From Kalaharituber pfeilii (lineage: Eukaryota > Ascomycota > Pezizomycetes > Pezizales > Pezizaceae), in assembly GCA_015179045.1 (NCBI GenBank), contig WHUZ01000031.1:496001-560000 (forward strand): a stretch of DNA of 64,000 nucleotides. Direction: 5' to 3'. The notes under the pieces are model-generated. The model saw only the letters and a list, made by a program, of their open reading frames with translations. It was not told the origin of the DNA and did not search any database. Below are positions 47,549 through 56,889 of this stretch, piece after piece. A program made the translations under genes and the position numbers. Each line of letters begins with the position of its first letter. Position 1 is the stretch's first letter.

Positions 47549-47911
47549 TGGGGCAATGGCGCGCTATTGTTCTGCAGTTGGTGGCTTGGTTGTGGAAAGT
47601 TTAGTTTTTGATTCTGTGGTTTTCTCATTATTATCTCCTTTGTACTTTCCTCGTCGTAACATATAGGCGATATATAAGTATTGATATAAAAGAATAAAAA
47701 TGAAAAAACACACGCTGACTGCCACAGCTAGCAAGCCCTATGGTGGATAATTATATCTAAGGATTTGTGCATAAGTCGAGCAAAAGAGTAATATTTCTAT
47801 TAGGGGTCTATGGGGCAACGATTTGCGGCACAACAGCTCTTCCTGGGTTTTAGCTGTCACACTCATCCTTTGTATCCCGACGGACTGCCACATGGTTGAA
47901 ATCTCCTACCC
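47549..47911. other. 3' region of the ankyrin gene with a family B-like tail
   Basis: CTCGTCGTAACATATAGGCG followed by AGTATTGATATAAAAGAATA (47650-47692) resembles a diverged family B 3' end lying about 100 bp behind the stop codon. Its A-rich end could serve as a polyadenylation context. Confidence 0.35.
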
Positions 47912-47964
47912 AAAGCCCGCAGGGCGGCATGCGATCACTGATTAAAAAAAAAAAAAAAAAAAAA
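47912..47964 (+). mobile_element. Retroposon tail fragment (family B)
   Basis: AAGCCCGCAGGGCGGCATGC, GATCACTGATT and about 21 A residues. Target duplication not resolved. Confidence 0.6.
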
Positions 47965-48189
47965 TTCCCACAGGGGGTGATAGGCTAGTAGTACTATCGG
48001 CATACCAAAAATTATATGATATCTGAATGAAAAAATCAAGATATTCAGGCCAGGGTGGAGGGAAGGCAGCCATCTTCCAGTTCAAAGCCTAATGTTGAGG
48101 CATTCCGCGAATAGGTATGTCGTATAATATTCGGATAATGGCTATACTAATTGTTACGGAGTTTACGATAATGTAGCTAAAGTGAGTGG

Positions 48190-48308
48190 TGTAACTTAGG
48201 ACACCACTTGAAGCTTGACCAGTTGTCGAGGGCAGAAAGCCCTCCTTATATAGCCAGATCCTCGCGTTTGCCTTCTGTCTATTCTATTACTCATACTATC
48301 GGTGCTAG
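48190..48308 (+). repeat. LTR-like repeat, copy 1
   Basis: Starts TGTAACTTAGGACA(C/A)C and is homologous to 48793-48905. Both carry a hairpin (here GAGGGC-agaaa-GCCCTC) just before a TATATA motif, then a TATTCTATT segment. The homology continues beyond the family A insertion at 48309-48525. TG start and TATA position suggest an LTR, but no tRNA primer site or coding interior was recognised. Confidence 0.4.
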
Positions 48309-48525
48309 GAGAGGGGGGAGAGGGGGAGATATATAGTGGAGCCTCCCTGAGGCAGAAACCGGAAGGACCGTCCGGAGGTTTCTGGAATCAGGTTCTAGAA
48401 GTAGATAGAAATTTCTTTGTTTGTTAAGCCTGTCTCCGGGCTTCGAGGGCTTGCCCAGGGACCCTGCCATGGCTTGGCGCTGCAAGCCGGGTTATGTGAT
48501 GTAAAAAAAAAAAAAAAAAAAAAAA
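48309..48525 (+). mobile_element. Family A retroposon copy, 217 bp
   Basis: Flanked by the perfect 12 bp duplication TATCGGTGCTAG (48297-48308 and 48526-48537). It includes a stop-terminated VSGIRF frame end, GTCTCCGGGCTTCGAGGGCT, GGGACCCTGCCATGGCTTGG and GCTGCAAGCCGGGTTATGTG, then about 22 A. It lies inside the LTR-like repeat copy 1. Confidence 0.85.
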
Positions 48526-48792
48526 TATCGGTGCTAGCAATCAACATCTTAGTAGCTATGATTGAGGCTGTGCTCAATCCATCCGCGTGCTCTTGCCACC
48601 CAGTGGTGCACATGTCACTGCATAAACCGTGTGCTCTGCTTGTGATACACTTCCGTCCCCATCATGTCATCTGCATCGCCCTGTTGTAGCCATCGGTTGA
48701 CCAGGCCAGTCTCCACTAGTAGCCTTACGGGTCAGCTCAGGTGGATATACCCAGCCCGTGTTACGGTGTCTGCGATTGCAGCGAAATGTAAG

Positions 48793-48905
48793 TGTAACTT
48801 AGGACAACGCTTGGAACTTGACCTTTGTATAGAGGCCGTGGAGGCCTCTATATATAGGCGTCCAGCGTGTCGGTTATTTGCATTATTCTATTTAACATTG
48901 AGTGC
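48793..48905 (+). repeat. LTR-like repeat, copy 2
   Basis: TGTAACTTAGGACAACGCTT, then a perfect 10 bp stem TATAGAGGCC-gtgga-GGCCTCTATA directly before TATATAGG. Stem bases differ from copy 1 but pairing is kept. Confidence 0.4.
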
Positions 48906-49031
48906 TAACTAACAAGCATCTCTCTCTTCACCATCATAACTATGGATGGCGTGATTATCATGCGTCATCTCTCATCGCTTATCATTGATACTTTGTTCGG
49001 TCACCCTGACAGCCCGGGTAGGCCCGCGACA

Positions 49032-49350
49032 CTAATGTTAAGTCAATAGGAAAGAGTTATGCTCAAACCTTCTTGCTCTTTCATCGGCTAGCTACAGGGG
49101 AAATAACCCCATGCCAGTCATACCGGCTTGAAGAGGGGATGTTTCCTATTCTCAGATAACTAAGGGAGTTAATATGTACCTACCGGTTCCGTTTTAGAAG
49201 ATGAAGAGATTTCCGAGGATTCCAACGTTTGGGTCTTATGTGATGATACTCATTTAAGTGAACTTATCTCATATTGCTGTATTGTTAGAAGCTGAGCCTT
49301 CTGAAGGCTGCTCTCCCAAGTACTCGGACCAGACTCACATATCCTACATC
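49032..49350. other. Intergenic sequence, nothing recognised
   Basis: No supported gene or repeat. Confidence 0.4.
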
Positions 49351-49439
49351 AAATTTTTTTTATTTTTTTATTTTTTATTTTTTTATTTTTTTTTTATTTA
49401 TATCATTACTCGCATGCCGCCCCATGGGCTATGGCGAGA
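49351..49439 (-). mobile_element. Retroposon tail (family B) with T-rich tail
   Basis: A T-rich stretch broken by single A residues is followed by ATATCATTACTCGCATGCCG and CCCCATGGGCTATGGCGAGA, almost identical to the copy at 23294-23359. Target duplication unclear. Confidence 0.7.
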
Positions 49440-49650
49440 TAAATACATAGGAGATGAAGGTGAGTAGAAAATGGAAAAAAAAATTATGGAAAGTGGGAAA
49501 TAGAAGATAAGATATGGTCACGTAAGCCGGCCCTAGATCCTAACGTTCTATCCACCTCGTCCTACATCAAGCAAGAACTTAACGGCCCGTTGGAATTATT
49601 CTATATAAGAGAGTGAAGCAATCTGACAGGACTGGCTGAGCAGATAGGGA

Positions 49651-49682
49651 TTTTTTTTTTTTATATCATTACTCGCTTGCCG
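49651..49682 (-). mobile_element. Ultra-short retroposon insertion (family B), 32 bp
   Basis: Twelve T, then ATATCATTACTCGCTTGCCG. Flanked by GAG(C/T)AGATAGGGA at 49638-49650 and 49683-49695 (12 of 13 bases). Only about 20 bp of element sequence plus the tail was inserted. Confidence 0.75.
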
Positions 49683-49859
49683 GAGTAGATAGGGAAATAC
49701 GATGAAGTGCTGAGAAAGTTGCAGACAAACTAATCTCCCAGGACCACAAATCGTCTTACAGACGTGAACCATCCATCTGGGCTTCTATAAGATCTGATGG
49801 ATCCCTCAGTTTCCTGTTATGGCTTCACTGGAGTGGAGAATCTCAATGTTACTGTATGC

Positions 49860-50035
49860 CCGTGGTGAGACTGGGTGCCATGACACCCATAATGGCACTG
49901 GATATCCATGATGCCCAGGGCACCCATGATTCCCAAGGCGCCCATGAAGCCCGGGACACTCATGGCACAACGTGCAACTGACACTGTGTCCAGGCACCCG
50001 TGACACAGCGTGCAGGTGAGACTGTGTCCGGACGC
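49860..50035. repeat. Degenerate CCCATGA-type tandem repeats
   Basis: Repeated GACACCCATAATGGCACTGG-like and GCGCCCATGAAGCCCGGGAC-like units, then two GTGACACTGTGTCC-like units. Strongly diverged. Confidence 0.5.
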
Positions 50036-50454
50036 GAAAACGCTTTTTGAATTTTGATTTGCTTCTATTGTGAGAGAGTACCGAGGTTATAGGATTAAAA
50101 GTAAAGGGCAAGCTAATGAATATAAAGTTCAACAACGCGCTACCGTTGTCCATAGATATGCCTTTTATATAATTTTTAGTTACGTTCTAGCATTAGTATT
50201 AGAATAATAGAAGACCTAGATCAGAGTGAGGCTGGTGGCTACTTGAGACAAGTTCTTGTATTTGGTTAGAGAAGAACTATTTTGGGAGCTACTGAACTAT
50301 ATAGTACCTAGCAGAAAGTCCTCCTAGCCTGGTTCACACTATACAACTTAAGGAAAAGTGTGTCCTGCATTAAGCAGATCCTATGCAGCTCTAGTCTGCA
50401 TTTAAGAGCGACTCGTTTTGCGATTTTTTTAAATGCCAAAAAGAGTATATCGCA

Positions 50455-50595
50455 AGGATATGTATCTTTCTCAATATATACTTTTGTAAATATGTACCAT
50501 TATCAAAATGCACCATTTTCGATATGTACCTCTCTGGATATGTGTCTTTCTCAGTACGTACCTTTCTTAATACGTATGTCTCTCAATATATACCG
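50455..50595. repeat. Degenerate 18-19 bp tandem repeats
   Basis: About seven units related to ATATGTACCTTTCTCAATA. Confidence 0.6.
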
Positions 50596-50616
50596 TCTTT
50601 GAACCCTGTATATTTC

Positions 50617-50685
50617 CCTGCCATAGGCCTGTAGCCTGTATGCGGGGTTATGTGATCAAAAAGAAAACAAAAAAAACAAAAAAAC
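50617..50685 (+). mobile_element. 5'-truncated family A-type tail
   Basis: CCTGCCATAGGCCTGTAGCC, TGTATGCGGGGTTATGTGAT and an A-rich tail with interspersed C. Flanked by (C/A)CTGTATA(T/C)TTC at 50605-50616 and 50686-50697. Confidence 0.7.
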
Positions 50686-50838
50686 ACTGTATACTTCAAA
50701 ATATTCTCAGCTGAAGTTCCATCAAAGATTACCCTCAATTGCCTCTATATATTTAATCTTTATGATAACTACTGTGCATGATTTTTCCTCAAATAACTGG
50801 TCACAAAGGCACAATCTAGGTGTCAGGCTGTTTTCATT

Positions 50839-50902
50839 GCCCTGCCATGGCGAACTGCTGCAAGCGGGGTTATGTGATATTAAAATATATAAATAAATAA
50901 AA
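50839..50902 (+). mobile_element. 5'-truncated family A tail
   Basis: GCCCTGCCATGGCGAACTGC, TGCAAGCGGGGTTATGTGAT and an A/T-rich tail. Flanked by AG(G/C)CTGTTTT(C)ATT-like 14 bp duplications at 50825-50838 and 50903-50916 (12 of 14). Confidence 0.75.
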
Positions 50903-50916
50903 AGCCTGTTTTTATT

Positions 50917-52260
50917 CACACTATTTGTATTACAAATAATCGAGTCATGATAACACTTGCAATATCATATTCCTTAATTAACTATTCATATGCAACATGC
51001 TTATGTAAGAACTACACAACCATTTTAAGAGTCGCTCTACATCCCTTAAGTTAACCTCCTACGATTAACCACATGTTATTGTTGGTTTCGACATTTTTAG
51101 GCATCGGAAATTCTGTAATCATTGGGCTTGGTGGTAATTCTGCGCGGACTCACGTCGTCAGGTTAGGCAGGTGTTGCGCTGTGAGTTTGTGACAGGACAA
51201 CCTATGTACAAGTACGTGCGAGCGGAGGGCACCTCGTCACTGCGGGGGTTGGACAACGGCAGAACAACCTGTATATTACAATAAAATTGTGAAGAGATCG
51301 AAACTGGAGGTTATGCAACCAGAGTACATGATGTTAAGCCAACTAAAGTAGAGCTGAGGTTGACGTTGGCGACGCTGACATCTGGTTACGAAAGGTCTCA
51401 TACGGCTAAAGCACGTCGTCACTAGTCTCGTAACTAACCAGTGTCGTCACATTGTTGATAGGCCGAGACGGCAGGATTGGGCTTGGCTGACGATAGGGCT
51501 TGGCACGATTCTAGGAACGCTTTTCTTCCTCTCTCTCCCTCTCGCAACAATCAACTTTTACTCACAGGGCGCATAAAGGAAAGAAGGACATTTCTCCCTA
51601 TTCAGGGTCTACAGAAAAGCTCTTCCTTGTTCCACCACGCTTTACTTCACTATGTTTCGTTACGGTATCGCCCACTTTAGTTATGTTACGCCTCCGCTGC
51701 GCTATTCCTACGCCGCTCCGCCTCGCTTCCAGACTACCTATCGTTTTTACCAGTGAGTTTATGTTTTCTGGAATGTGCAAGTTGATCGGCTTATTAATGT
51801 GTCGGCAGAAAATCCACAATAATGAGGGACCAGGCCACAAAAAAAGCGGGTAACAACAATGATAACATCAAAGGAGATACGAAGGAGAGAAAGGCGAGGC
51901 GGCCTACTTTGTATTCAAACTTGAGTGCGGCAGATATAAAGAGATTAGAACTTAGTAGTAGAATGCCAACGCTGGTAGATCCGCCATTCCAGTTGAAGAA
52001 AAGTTTGCGGAGGCAAAGCCCAAGTTTGAAGCAGATGAATCAAATGTCAGGAAGGTCAAGGAAGTGACGTATAACAACATATTGCAGTATCCTACGTGGA
52101 GGGATATTTTATGGACCCAAATCCGATCTTTAAAGAAGGCGGCATTAATGACCTGGTTTACGCTGCCATCAGTCCTACACTATAAAATTATACATCTGAC
52201 TGGGCGCGAGTTACAGCTACAGAGAGAGAAAGAGATCGTTTCCGTGCATTCTCAAAGGTA
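50917..52260. other. Unassigned sequence
   Basis: Open frames such as plus 51822-52067 (81 aa, basic, no known motif) are too short to support. No repeat recognised. Confidence 0.35.
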
Positions 52261-52400
52261 CTGTCTTTCACCACAACGCGACGTATACCACGTCCCGACG
52301 CTCGTATTACACCAAAAGTGTCCCTCCGCAGAAGAGAATATATCTCAACAACAAAGGCAGATATTTTTATATTGTTCGAAGTAGCCTAAATCAAGGGTTA
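52261..52400 (+). mobile_element. Diverged left end related to the 59.6 kb TIR element
   Basis: Preceded by TA and starting CTGTCTTTCACCACAACGCG, it aligns with the first about 120 bp of 59610-60456, including CACCAAAA, CCGCAGAAGAG and CTCAACAAC-like blocks. Weaker similarity continues (GGAATTATGGC, ATGTCTTGGCAT to about 52480). No matching right end was found, so it is probably truncated. Confidence 0.5.
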
Positions 52401-52480
52401 TTCTTCACATTTTGCATCTTTCGATCTTCAGAACTATATGTTTTTGAGGAATTATGGCTCTTGCATAATGTCTTGGCATA

Positions 52481-53206
52481 CATTTTCGCTGCAACTATTG
52501 AAATTCTACTTGCTACATTTTGAGATAAATTTGATAAAAGCACCGGAACACTAAATATGACAGTTTCACCTTGTCCAAGAATGACAGAATTATACTAAGG
52601 AACTAGATAAACTATTAGTGGATTCATTCACAACAATATCATGTGCGAATTCCAAGATTCCATAACGGCATTCCAATTGAAATTCTTGTATCAAGTATTT
52701 GATTAAGATAGGTTCATCTCTAGAGTCTATACACGCCGGAGCCAATGTGCCTATTGAGGGTCAGGATGATACCAATATAAGAGGCATTTCTGAGAGGAAT
52801 AGCTCTGGGGGTACCTTAATTGTTTATCGTTCTGGTTTGCCAGGTGCGGCAAAGTCCGAATCCCATGACCCGGTGCCGGACACACCTACAGACTGGATCA
52901 TTCACAGGAAGGTCATTGCCAAAGAAACGATGAATAATGTCATGTATCTTTTATTCAGTTAGACCGAAATAGCGAGCATAGTGGCGTCGAAGATATGTAA
53001 TACATTCAACCAAGCTAATAGGAATTAGCAAGGTACTGTAGAGTTGTTTAGAACAGAGGGAAGAGAAGATAGACAACCTTTGTTCACCATCTATATCCAG
53101 TTTCCCTTTAGCGAAGTTCGTTGGTTTGCAATGAGTGCGGTCTTCGTCATCGAACAACTACTTTGAGTTCTTCTTGTGAGGGGACTCACGTCTGTCCCCT
53201 CGGATG
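52481..53206. other. Unassigned sequence
   Basis: A plus frame at 52699-52962 (87 aa) has no motif I recognise. No other structure seen. Confidence 0.35.
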
Positions 53207-53278
53207 GAATGGGCACGAGGCGAATGGCACGAGGCAAATGGCACGAGGAGAATGGCACGAGGCGAATGGCACGAGGCA
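53207..53278. repeat. 14-15 bp tandem repeat, five copies
   Basis: Units of GAATGGCACGAGGC with one-base variants. Nearby, CC(G/T)GAAGAGGTA recurs three times at about 53365-53425. Confidence 0.8.
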
Positions 53279-53630
53279 GCGTGAGAGATGTATATATTGA
53301 AGTCTAGTGAGAGAAAGAAAAGCCCAGGAGTTTCTCCTCCCTTAAATACCCTTCCTTCATCCCATCTCGCTACCCTAAGAGGTAACGTCTCCCTCCTACC
53401 CGAAGAGGTACTACCTGAAGAGGTAACCTCACACTTCAGTTGGAGGTACCGGTACACCCCTCTTCTTCACACACCATCTAATAAGCCTGAAAACATCACG
53501 AGCAGTCCACAGTTTATTAGTTCTGATTGTGAACTCATGGAACTCGTTTGCTAGGGCTTGAGTAGATGATTGGGAAGGTAACTACCCCGCATACACTGCA
53601 TACCCGACAACCCACATGAATGTGACACAT

Positions 53631-53855
53631 TTTTTCTTTTTTTTTTTTTTTTTTTTTAGCACGTGGCCATGGCAGGGTCCCTGGGCAAGCCCTCATAGTC
53701 CAGAGAAAGGCTAAACGAAATTTCTACGTACATGGCCTCATCGCGCCGCCGCCCCCGCTCTCCTAACTTCTAGAACTTGACCCCGCGCCCTCCTAGAACT
53801 TGACCCCGGCGAAGAAATTCTCTAAAATGTCATATTCCTCCCCATTCTCCGCCGG
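53631..53855 (-). mobile_element. Family A retroposon copy, 225 bp
   Basis: Flanked by the perfect 11 bp duplication ATGTGACACAT (53620-53630 and 53856-53866). On the minus strand it carries EYDILENFFAGVKF and a TAG stop (53795-53793), an internal duplication of TTCTAG(A/G)AG-type sequence, TATGAGGGCTTGCCCAGGGA, and a poly(A) tail. Confidence 0.85.
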
Positions 53856-53866
53856 ATGTGACACAT

Positions 53867-54007
53867 GACACCACCGAATCAAAATTCAACTTCACATCCC
53901 CAACGCCCCACTCTACGAGTGCGCTTCCCTAGCGGATGCGCTCCACTACGGCCCGTACTTGCAAAGCACTAGGATCGGCCCTGGCCACTCTTGTTTCATG
54001 GTGTTAG
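53867..54007. other. Short unassigned gap
   Basis: Nothing recognised. Confidence 0.4.
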
Positions 54008-54018
54008 GATGCCTTGCA

Positions 54019-54062
54019 GCCCCTAGGGCGGCACGCGAGTAATGATATATATAAAAAAAAAG
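54019..54062 (+). mobile_element. Retroposon tail (family B), first of two insertions at one target
   Basis: GCCCCTAGGGCGGCACGCGA, GTAATGATATATATA and nine A. Target copies GATGCCTTGCA at 54008-54018 and 54063-54073. Confidence 0.85.
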
Positions 54063-54071
54063 GATGCCTTG

Positions 54072-54073
<2 letters not shown>

Positions 54074-54109
<36 letters not shown>

Positions 54110-54147
54110 CACATAACCCCGCATACAGCTGTTCACCACGGCAAGGT
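54074..54147 (-). mobile_element. Retroposon tail (family A), second insertion at the same target
   Basis: About 32 T, then AATATCACATAACCCCGCAT and ACAGCTGTTCACCACGGCAA. It lies between the target copies at 54063-54073 and 54148-54157 (GATGCCTTGC) and points opposite to its neighbour. Confidence 0.85.
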
Positions 54148-54326
54148 GATGCCTTGCGCCGTTCTTGTTCTTGTCGAGTGTGTGTTTGGAGTGTTAGTTT
54201 CGTGTTCGGGTCTCCGGATGATGCGGCCGCCGTTGCCATTCCTGGGACGGCCTGTCCCAGCCAGCCGGAGCAATGCCTTAGGAATGTTTGAATTGACGCT
54301 CCGGTGCGATCGAAGGAAGTGTGGGG

Positions 54327-54328
<2 letters not shown>

Positions 54329-54363
<35 letters not shown>

Positions 54364-54410
54364 GGATCACATAACCTCGCGTATAGGCCAAAAGCCTATG
54401 GCAGGGACAA
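54329..54410 (-). mobile_element. Retroposon tail (family A)
   Basis: About 35 T, then GGGATCACATAACCTCGCGT and ATAGGCCAAAAGCCTATGGC. Flanks GTGTGGGGCTT and GGTATGGGCCTT suggest a diverged duplication. Confidence 0.6.
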
Positions 54411-55124
54411 GGTATGGGCCTTGCGGGAGATAGCTGTTGAGTAGATTACACCGTAAAGGCGGTTTAGGGCTTGCTAGCCGAGAGGTGGCTGCTCTGACTG
54501 GAGACTTTCTTTCAAGATTGCGAGCTCGAAATAGAGTAGGATGACCAAGTGAGGGGCCCAGCAGCGTTACTGTTTTTCAGGGCACCAATCCTAGAGGAGA
54601 TGGAATGAAAGTCGCCAGTGTGAAATAGAACTGCCGTTAGTCTCGTAAACAGACGCTGACTAAGCGGAGTTTCAGGACAATGGTTGGACTCCGCTAGGAA
54701 GCGTCTGGGAGATCTTAACCCGGTTTTCTTAGTGACAAGTTTTGCTGGGCGGAAACCCCACCGGCGGAAATGCAACCAGCTAGCGGAATGGCTTTCGGGT
54801 GTCCGATTCTAGCTTTCCGCCAACCAAACTACCTTTCCACTTAATTTTGAACATCATTACCAGCCTTCTACCACTCAGTTTTAATTGTATTTGGTGAGAC
54901 ATTGTGAATAGAAATTGTGCTTGCTGATAAATAATTTCTTTGAACCTAAGTGCCTGAGAGGTAGAATAGTAGCAGTAGTAGAGTATATAATCTCTATGGT
55001 CCTATGGAGAATAAGTAAACTTTACTATATAGCTAAAGCTATAGCAGTTTAGCAGTGGCAGTCTATGGCAGTTCAGCGAGCAGTGCAGTTTAGCAGATTT
55101 TAGCAGTTAGGTAGATTATAATGG
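54411..55124. other. Unassigned sequence, partly AGCAGT-rich
   Basis: From 55030 the words CAGTTTAGCAG and GGCAGT recur. No gene supported. Confidence 0.4.
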
Positions 55125-55475
55125 CAGTGGACTATAGCTTTCCAGTGAACTACTGTACACTTATACCTTCTGATGGACTATGGCTTCAAGTTTTCAGTAG
55201 ACTATGATAGTAGCAAACATGGCAGCTGTAATAGTGGCAGACTATGGCTTTCCGACGAACTACAACTTCTGATGGACTATGATGGTAGTGGATTATGGCT
55301 TTCTGATGAACTATGACTTCCAACGGACTATGATAGTAGTGGATTATAGCTTTCCAACGAACTACGACTTCCAACAGACTATGATAGTAGCGGATTATGT
55401 CTTTCCAACAAACTGCGACTCCCAGCAGCTATGATAGTGGTGGACTATAGCTTTCCAATAGACTATGGTTTTCCG
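55125..55475. repeat. Minisatellite with about 51 bp unit
   Basis: About six diverged units of the form GACTATGATAGTAGTGGATT followed by ATAGCTTTCCAACGAACTAC and GACTTCCAAC. Confidence 0.75.
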
Positions 55476-55477
55476 AC

Positions 55478-55630
55478 TAGGGTGCGCAAATTAGTCGGGT
55501 AACCCGTAACCCAACCCGCCTGACCCGCTCCAGCGGGCGGGTTCCGCCTCTGTCGAGGACCCGTCGGGCGGGTTCGCCATTTGAGAACCCGCCCGCGGGG
55601 TTCCGTGAAACCCGCAAAAACCCGCAATGA
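55478..55630. other. CCCGC/GCGGG-rich element end, hAT-like in appearance
   Basis: TAGGGTGCGCAAATTAGTCG is followed by repeated GGGTAACCCG, ACCCGCC and GGCGGGTTC motifs in both orientations. Subterminal ACCCG arrays and a TAGGG-type end resemble fungal hAT elements. No matching other end was found. Confidence 0.35.
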
Positions 55631-55634
55631 GTAT

Positions 55635-55850
55635 AAGCAGCCATATATACGCGCCGGAATGGAAGTATCAGTAGCCATATTTGCGCGCTGGAATGGAAGT
55701 GCAAGCAGCTATATATGCCCGCTGTAATGGCAGGATAAGCAGCCATATATGCCCGCCGCAATGGCCATATATGCGCGCCGGAATAGAAGTGTAAGCAGCC
55801 ATATATATGCACTGGAATGGAAGTATCAGCAGCCATATATGCGACCCCAG
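55635..55850. repeat. Minisatellite with about 36 bp unit
   Basis: About six units of AGCAGCCATATATGCGCGCC plus GGAATGGAAGTGTA with variants. It runs into the start of the ORF relic that follows. Confidence 0.8.
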
Positions 55851-56889
55851 TTGTTGCGATAGATGTCACTTACGACTAATCCCTGAGATTGACTATGTGG
55901 AAACCATAGGACCCATCATGCTACCGCTACTAAACGTTTCCGACGTGTATACTGCTCCTCCGAGAAAAACGCCCACATCTAAAGTACAACAAGAAGCTAT
56001 GAAATCTGCACTGCATCAATTTCACAAACATCTGTCCTCAGTATATAGTTTTGGTGCAAATTCTTTTAGTGACGAATTTGTATTTCTGAGTGATGATGAT
56101 ATCAACCGTATATCAAGGTATTGTACAGATGTGTTTGACCTTGCTTCTTTACAACAAGTACTCACAGGAAAGCGGAAAATTCTTTATTCACCTTTAGGGA
56201 TGCATATTGATACTCTACTAACCCTACTCAAACATGTTCTAGCAAATATTACCGTGGCCGCAAAGCTTGCCCGAGCACCGCAAGTAGGAGTCTTAGAGGT
56301 TGCGGAAACCTCAAAGCAGTTTCCGCAGCTACTAGAAACTCCAATGCAGTTCCCGCAGCCACCGGAAACCTCAGTGCAGTTTCTGCAACCACCAACGCAG
56401 TCCGAAACCTCAAAGCAGTTTCTGCAACCTCCAGAAACTACAAAGCAGTTTCCACAGCCACCGGAAACTCCAACGCAGTTTCTGCAACTACCGGATACCT
56501 CAGTGCAGTTTCCGCAACCACCGGAAACTCCAACGCAGTTTCCGCAACCATCGGATACCTCAGTGCAGTTTCTGCAACCACCGACGCAGTTTCCGCAAAC
56601 TCAAACGTAGCTTAGGGAACTACCACAGAATGATACCCCAAATGCAACACAACCATCTGAATTCCCAATCACCACATTGGAAAACAATGAAATCCTGATT
56701 CCCGCCATAGCCCCAAATACTGCACCCAGAAAGCTAGGGCGCCCCCGTGGGGGCGCTCAGCCATTTGTACCTCCCAATTATGATCATATACTCAATCCTG
56801 ATGAGAAACTCCGGTTTATTGAGCAGGCTAGGTTGGCTCATGATATCAGCAATTTGCAAAACACGAAGGCTGAACAAGTTAGCACATAA
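55807..56889 (+). pseudogene. Decayed ORF with Pro/Gln repeats and an AT-hook
   Basis: Not a recognised family. One frame runs from the ATG at 55807 (a more likely original start is the ATG at 55918, MLPLLNVSDVYTAPPRKTPT) to a TAG at 56608-56610. It continues in the same frame to a TAA at 56887-56889 and then further. The first part (about 120 residues, with DEFVFLSDDDINRISRYCTD and LLTLLKHVLANITVAAKLA) looks globular. It is followed by about ten PETPTQFPQP-like repeats. After the internal stop, APRKLGRPRGGAQPF is a good AT-hook DNA-binding motif, followed by NPDEKLRFIEQARLAHDISN. The stops are TAG, TAA and TGA, consistent with C-to-T decay of Gln/Arg codons. It may derive from a transposon-encoded protein. 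Confidence 0.5.
56298..56607 (+). repeat. 30 bp coding minisatellite (PETPTQFPQP)
   Basis: About ten units of CCGGAAACTCCAACGCAGTT followed by TCCGCAACCA with substitutions and some partial units. Confidence 0.85.

Noticed and set aside
53207..53278. Possible CRISPR-like array of 14 bp repeats
   Set aside because: Repeats are contiguous without spacers and the genome is eukaryotic; it is a simple minisatellite.
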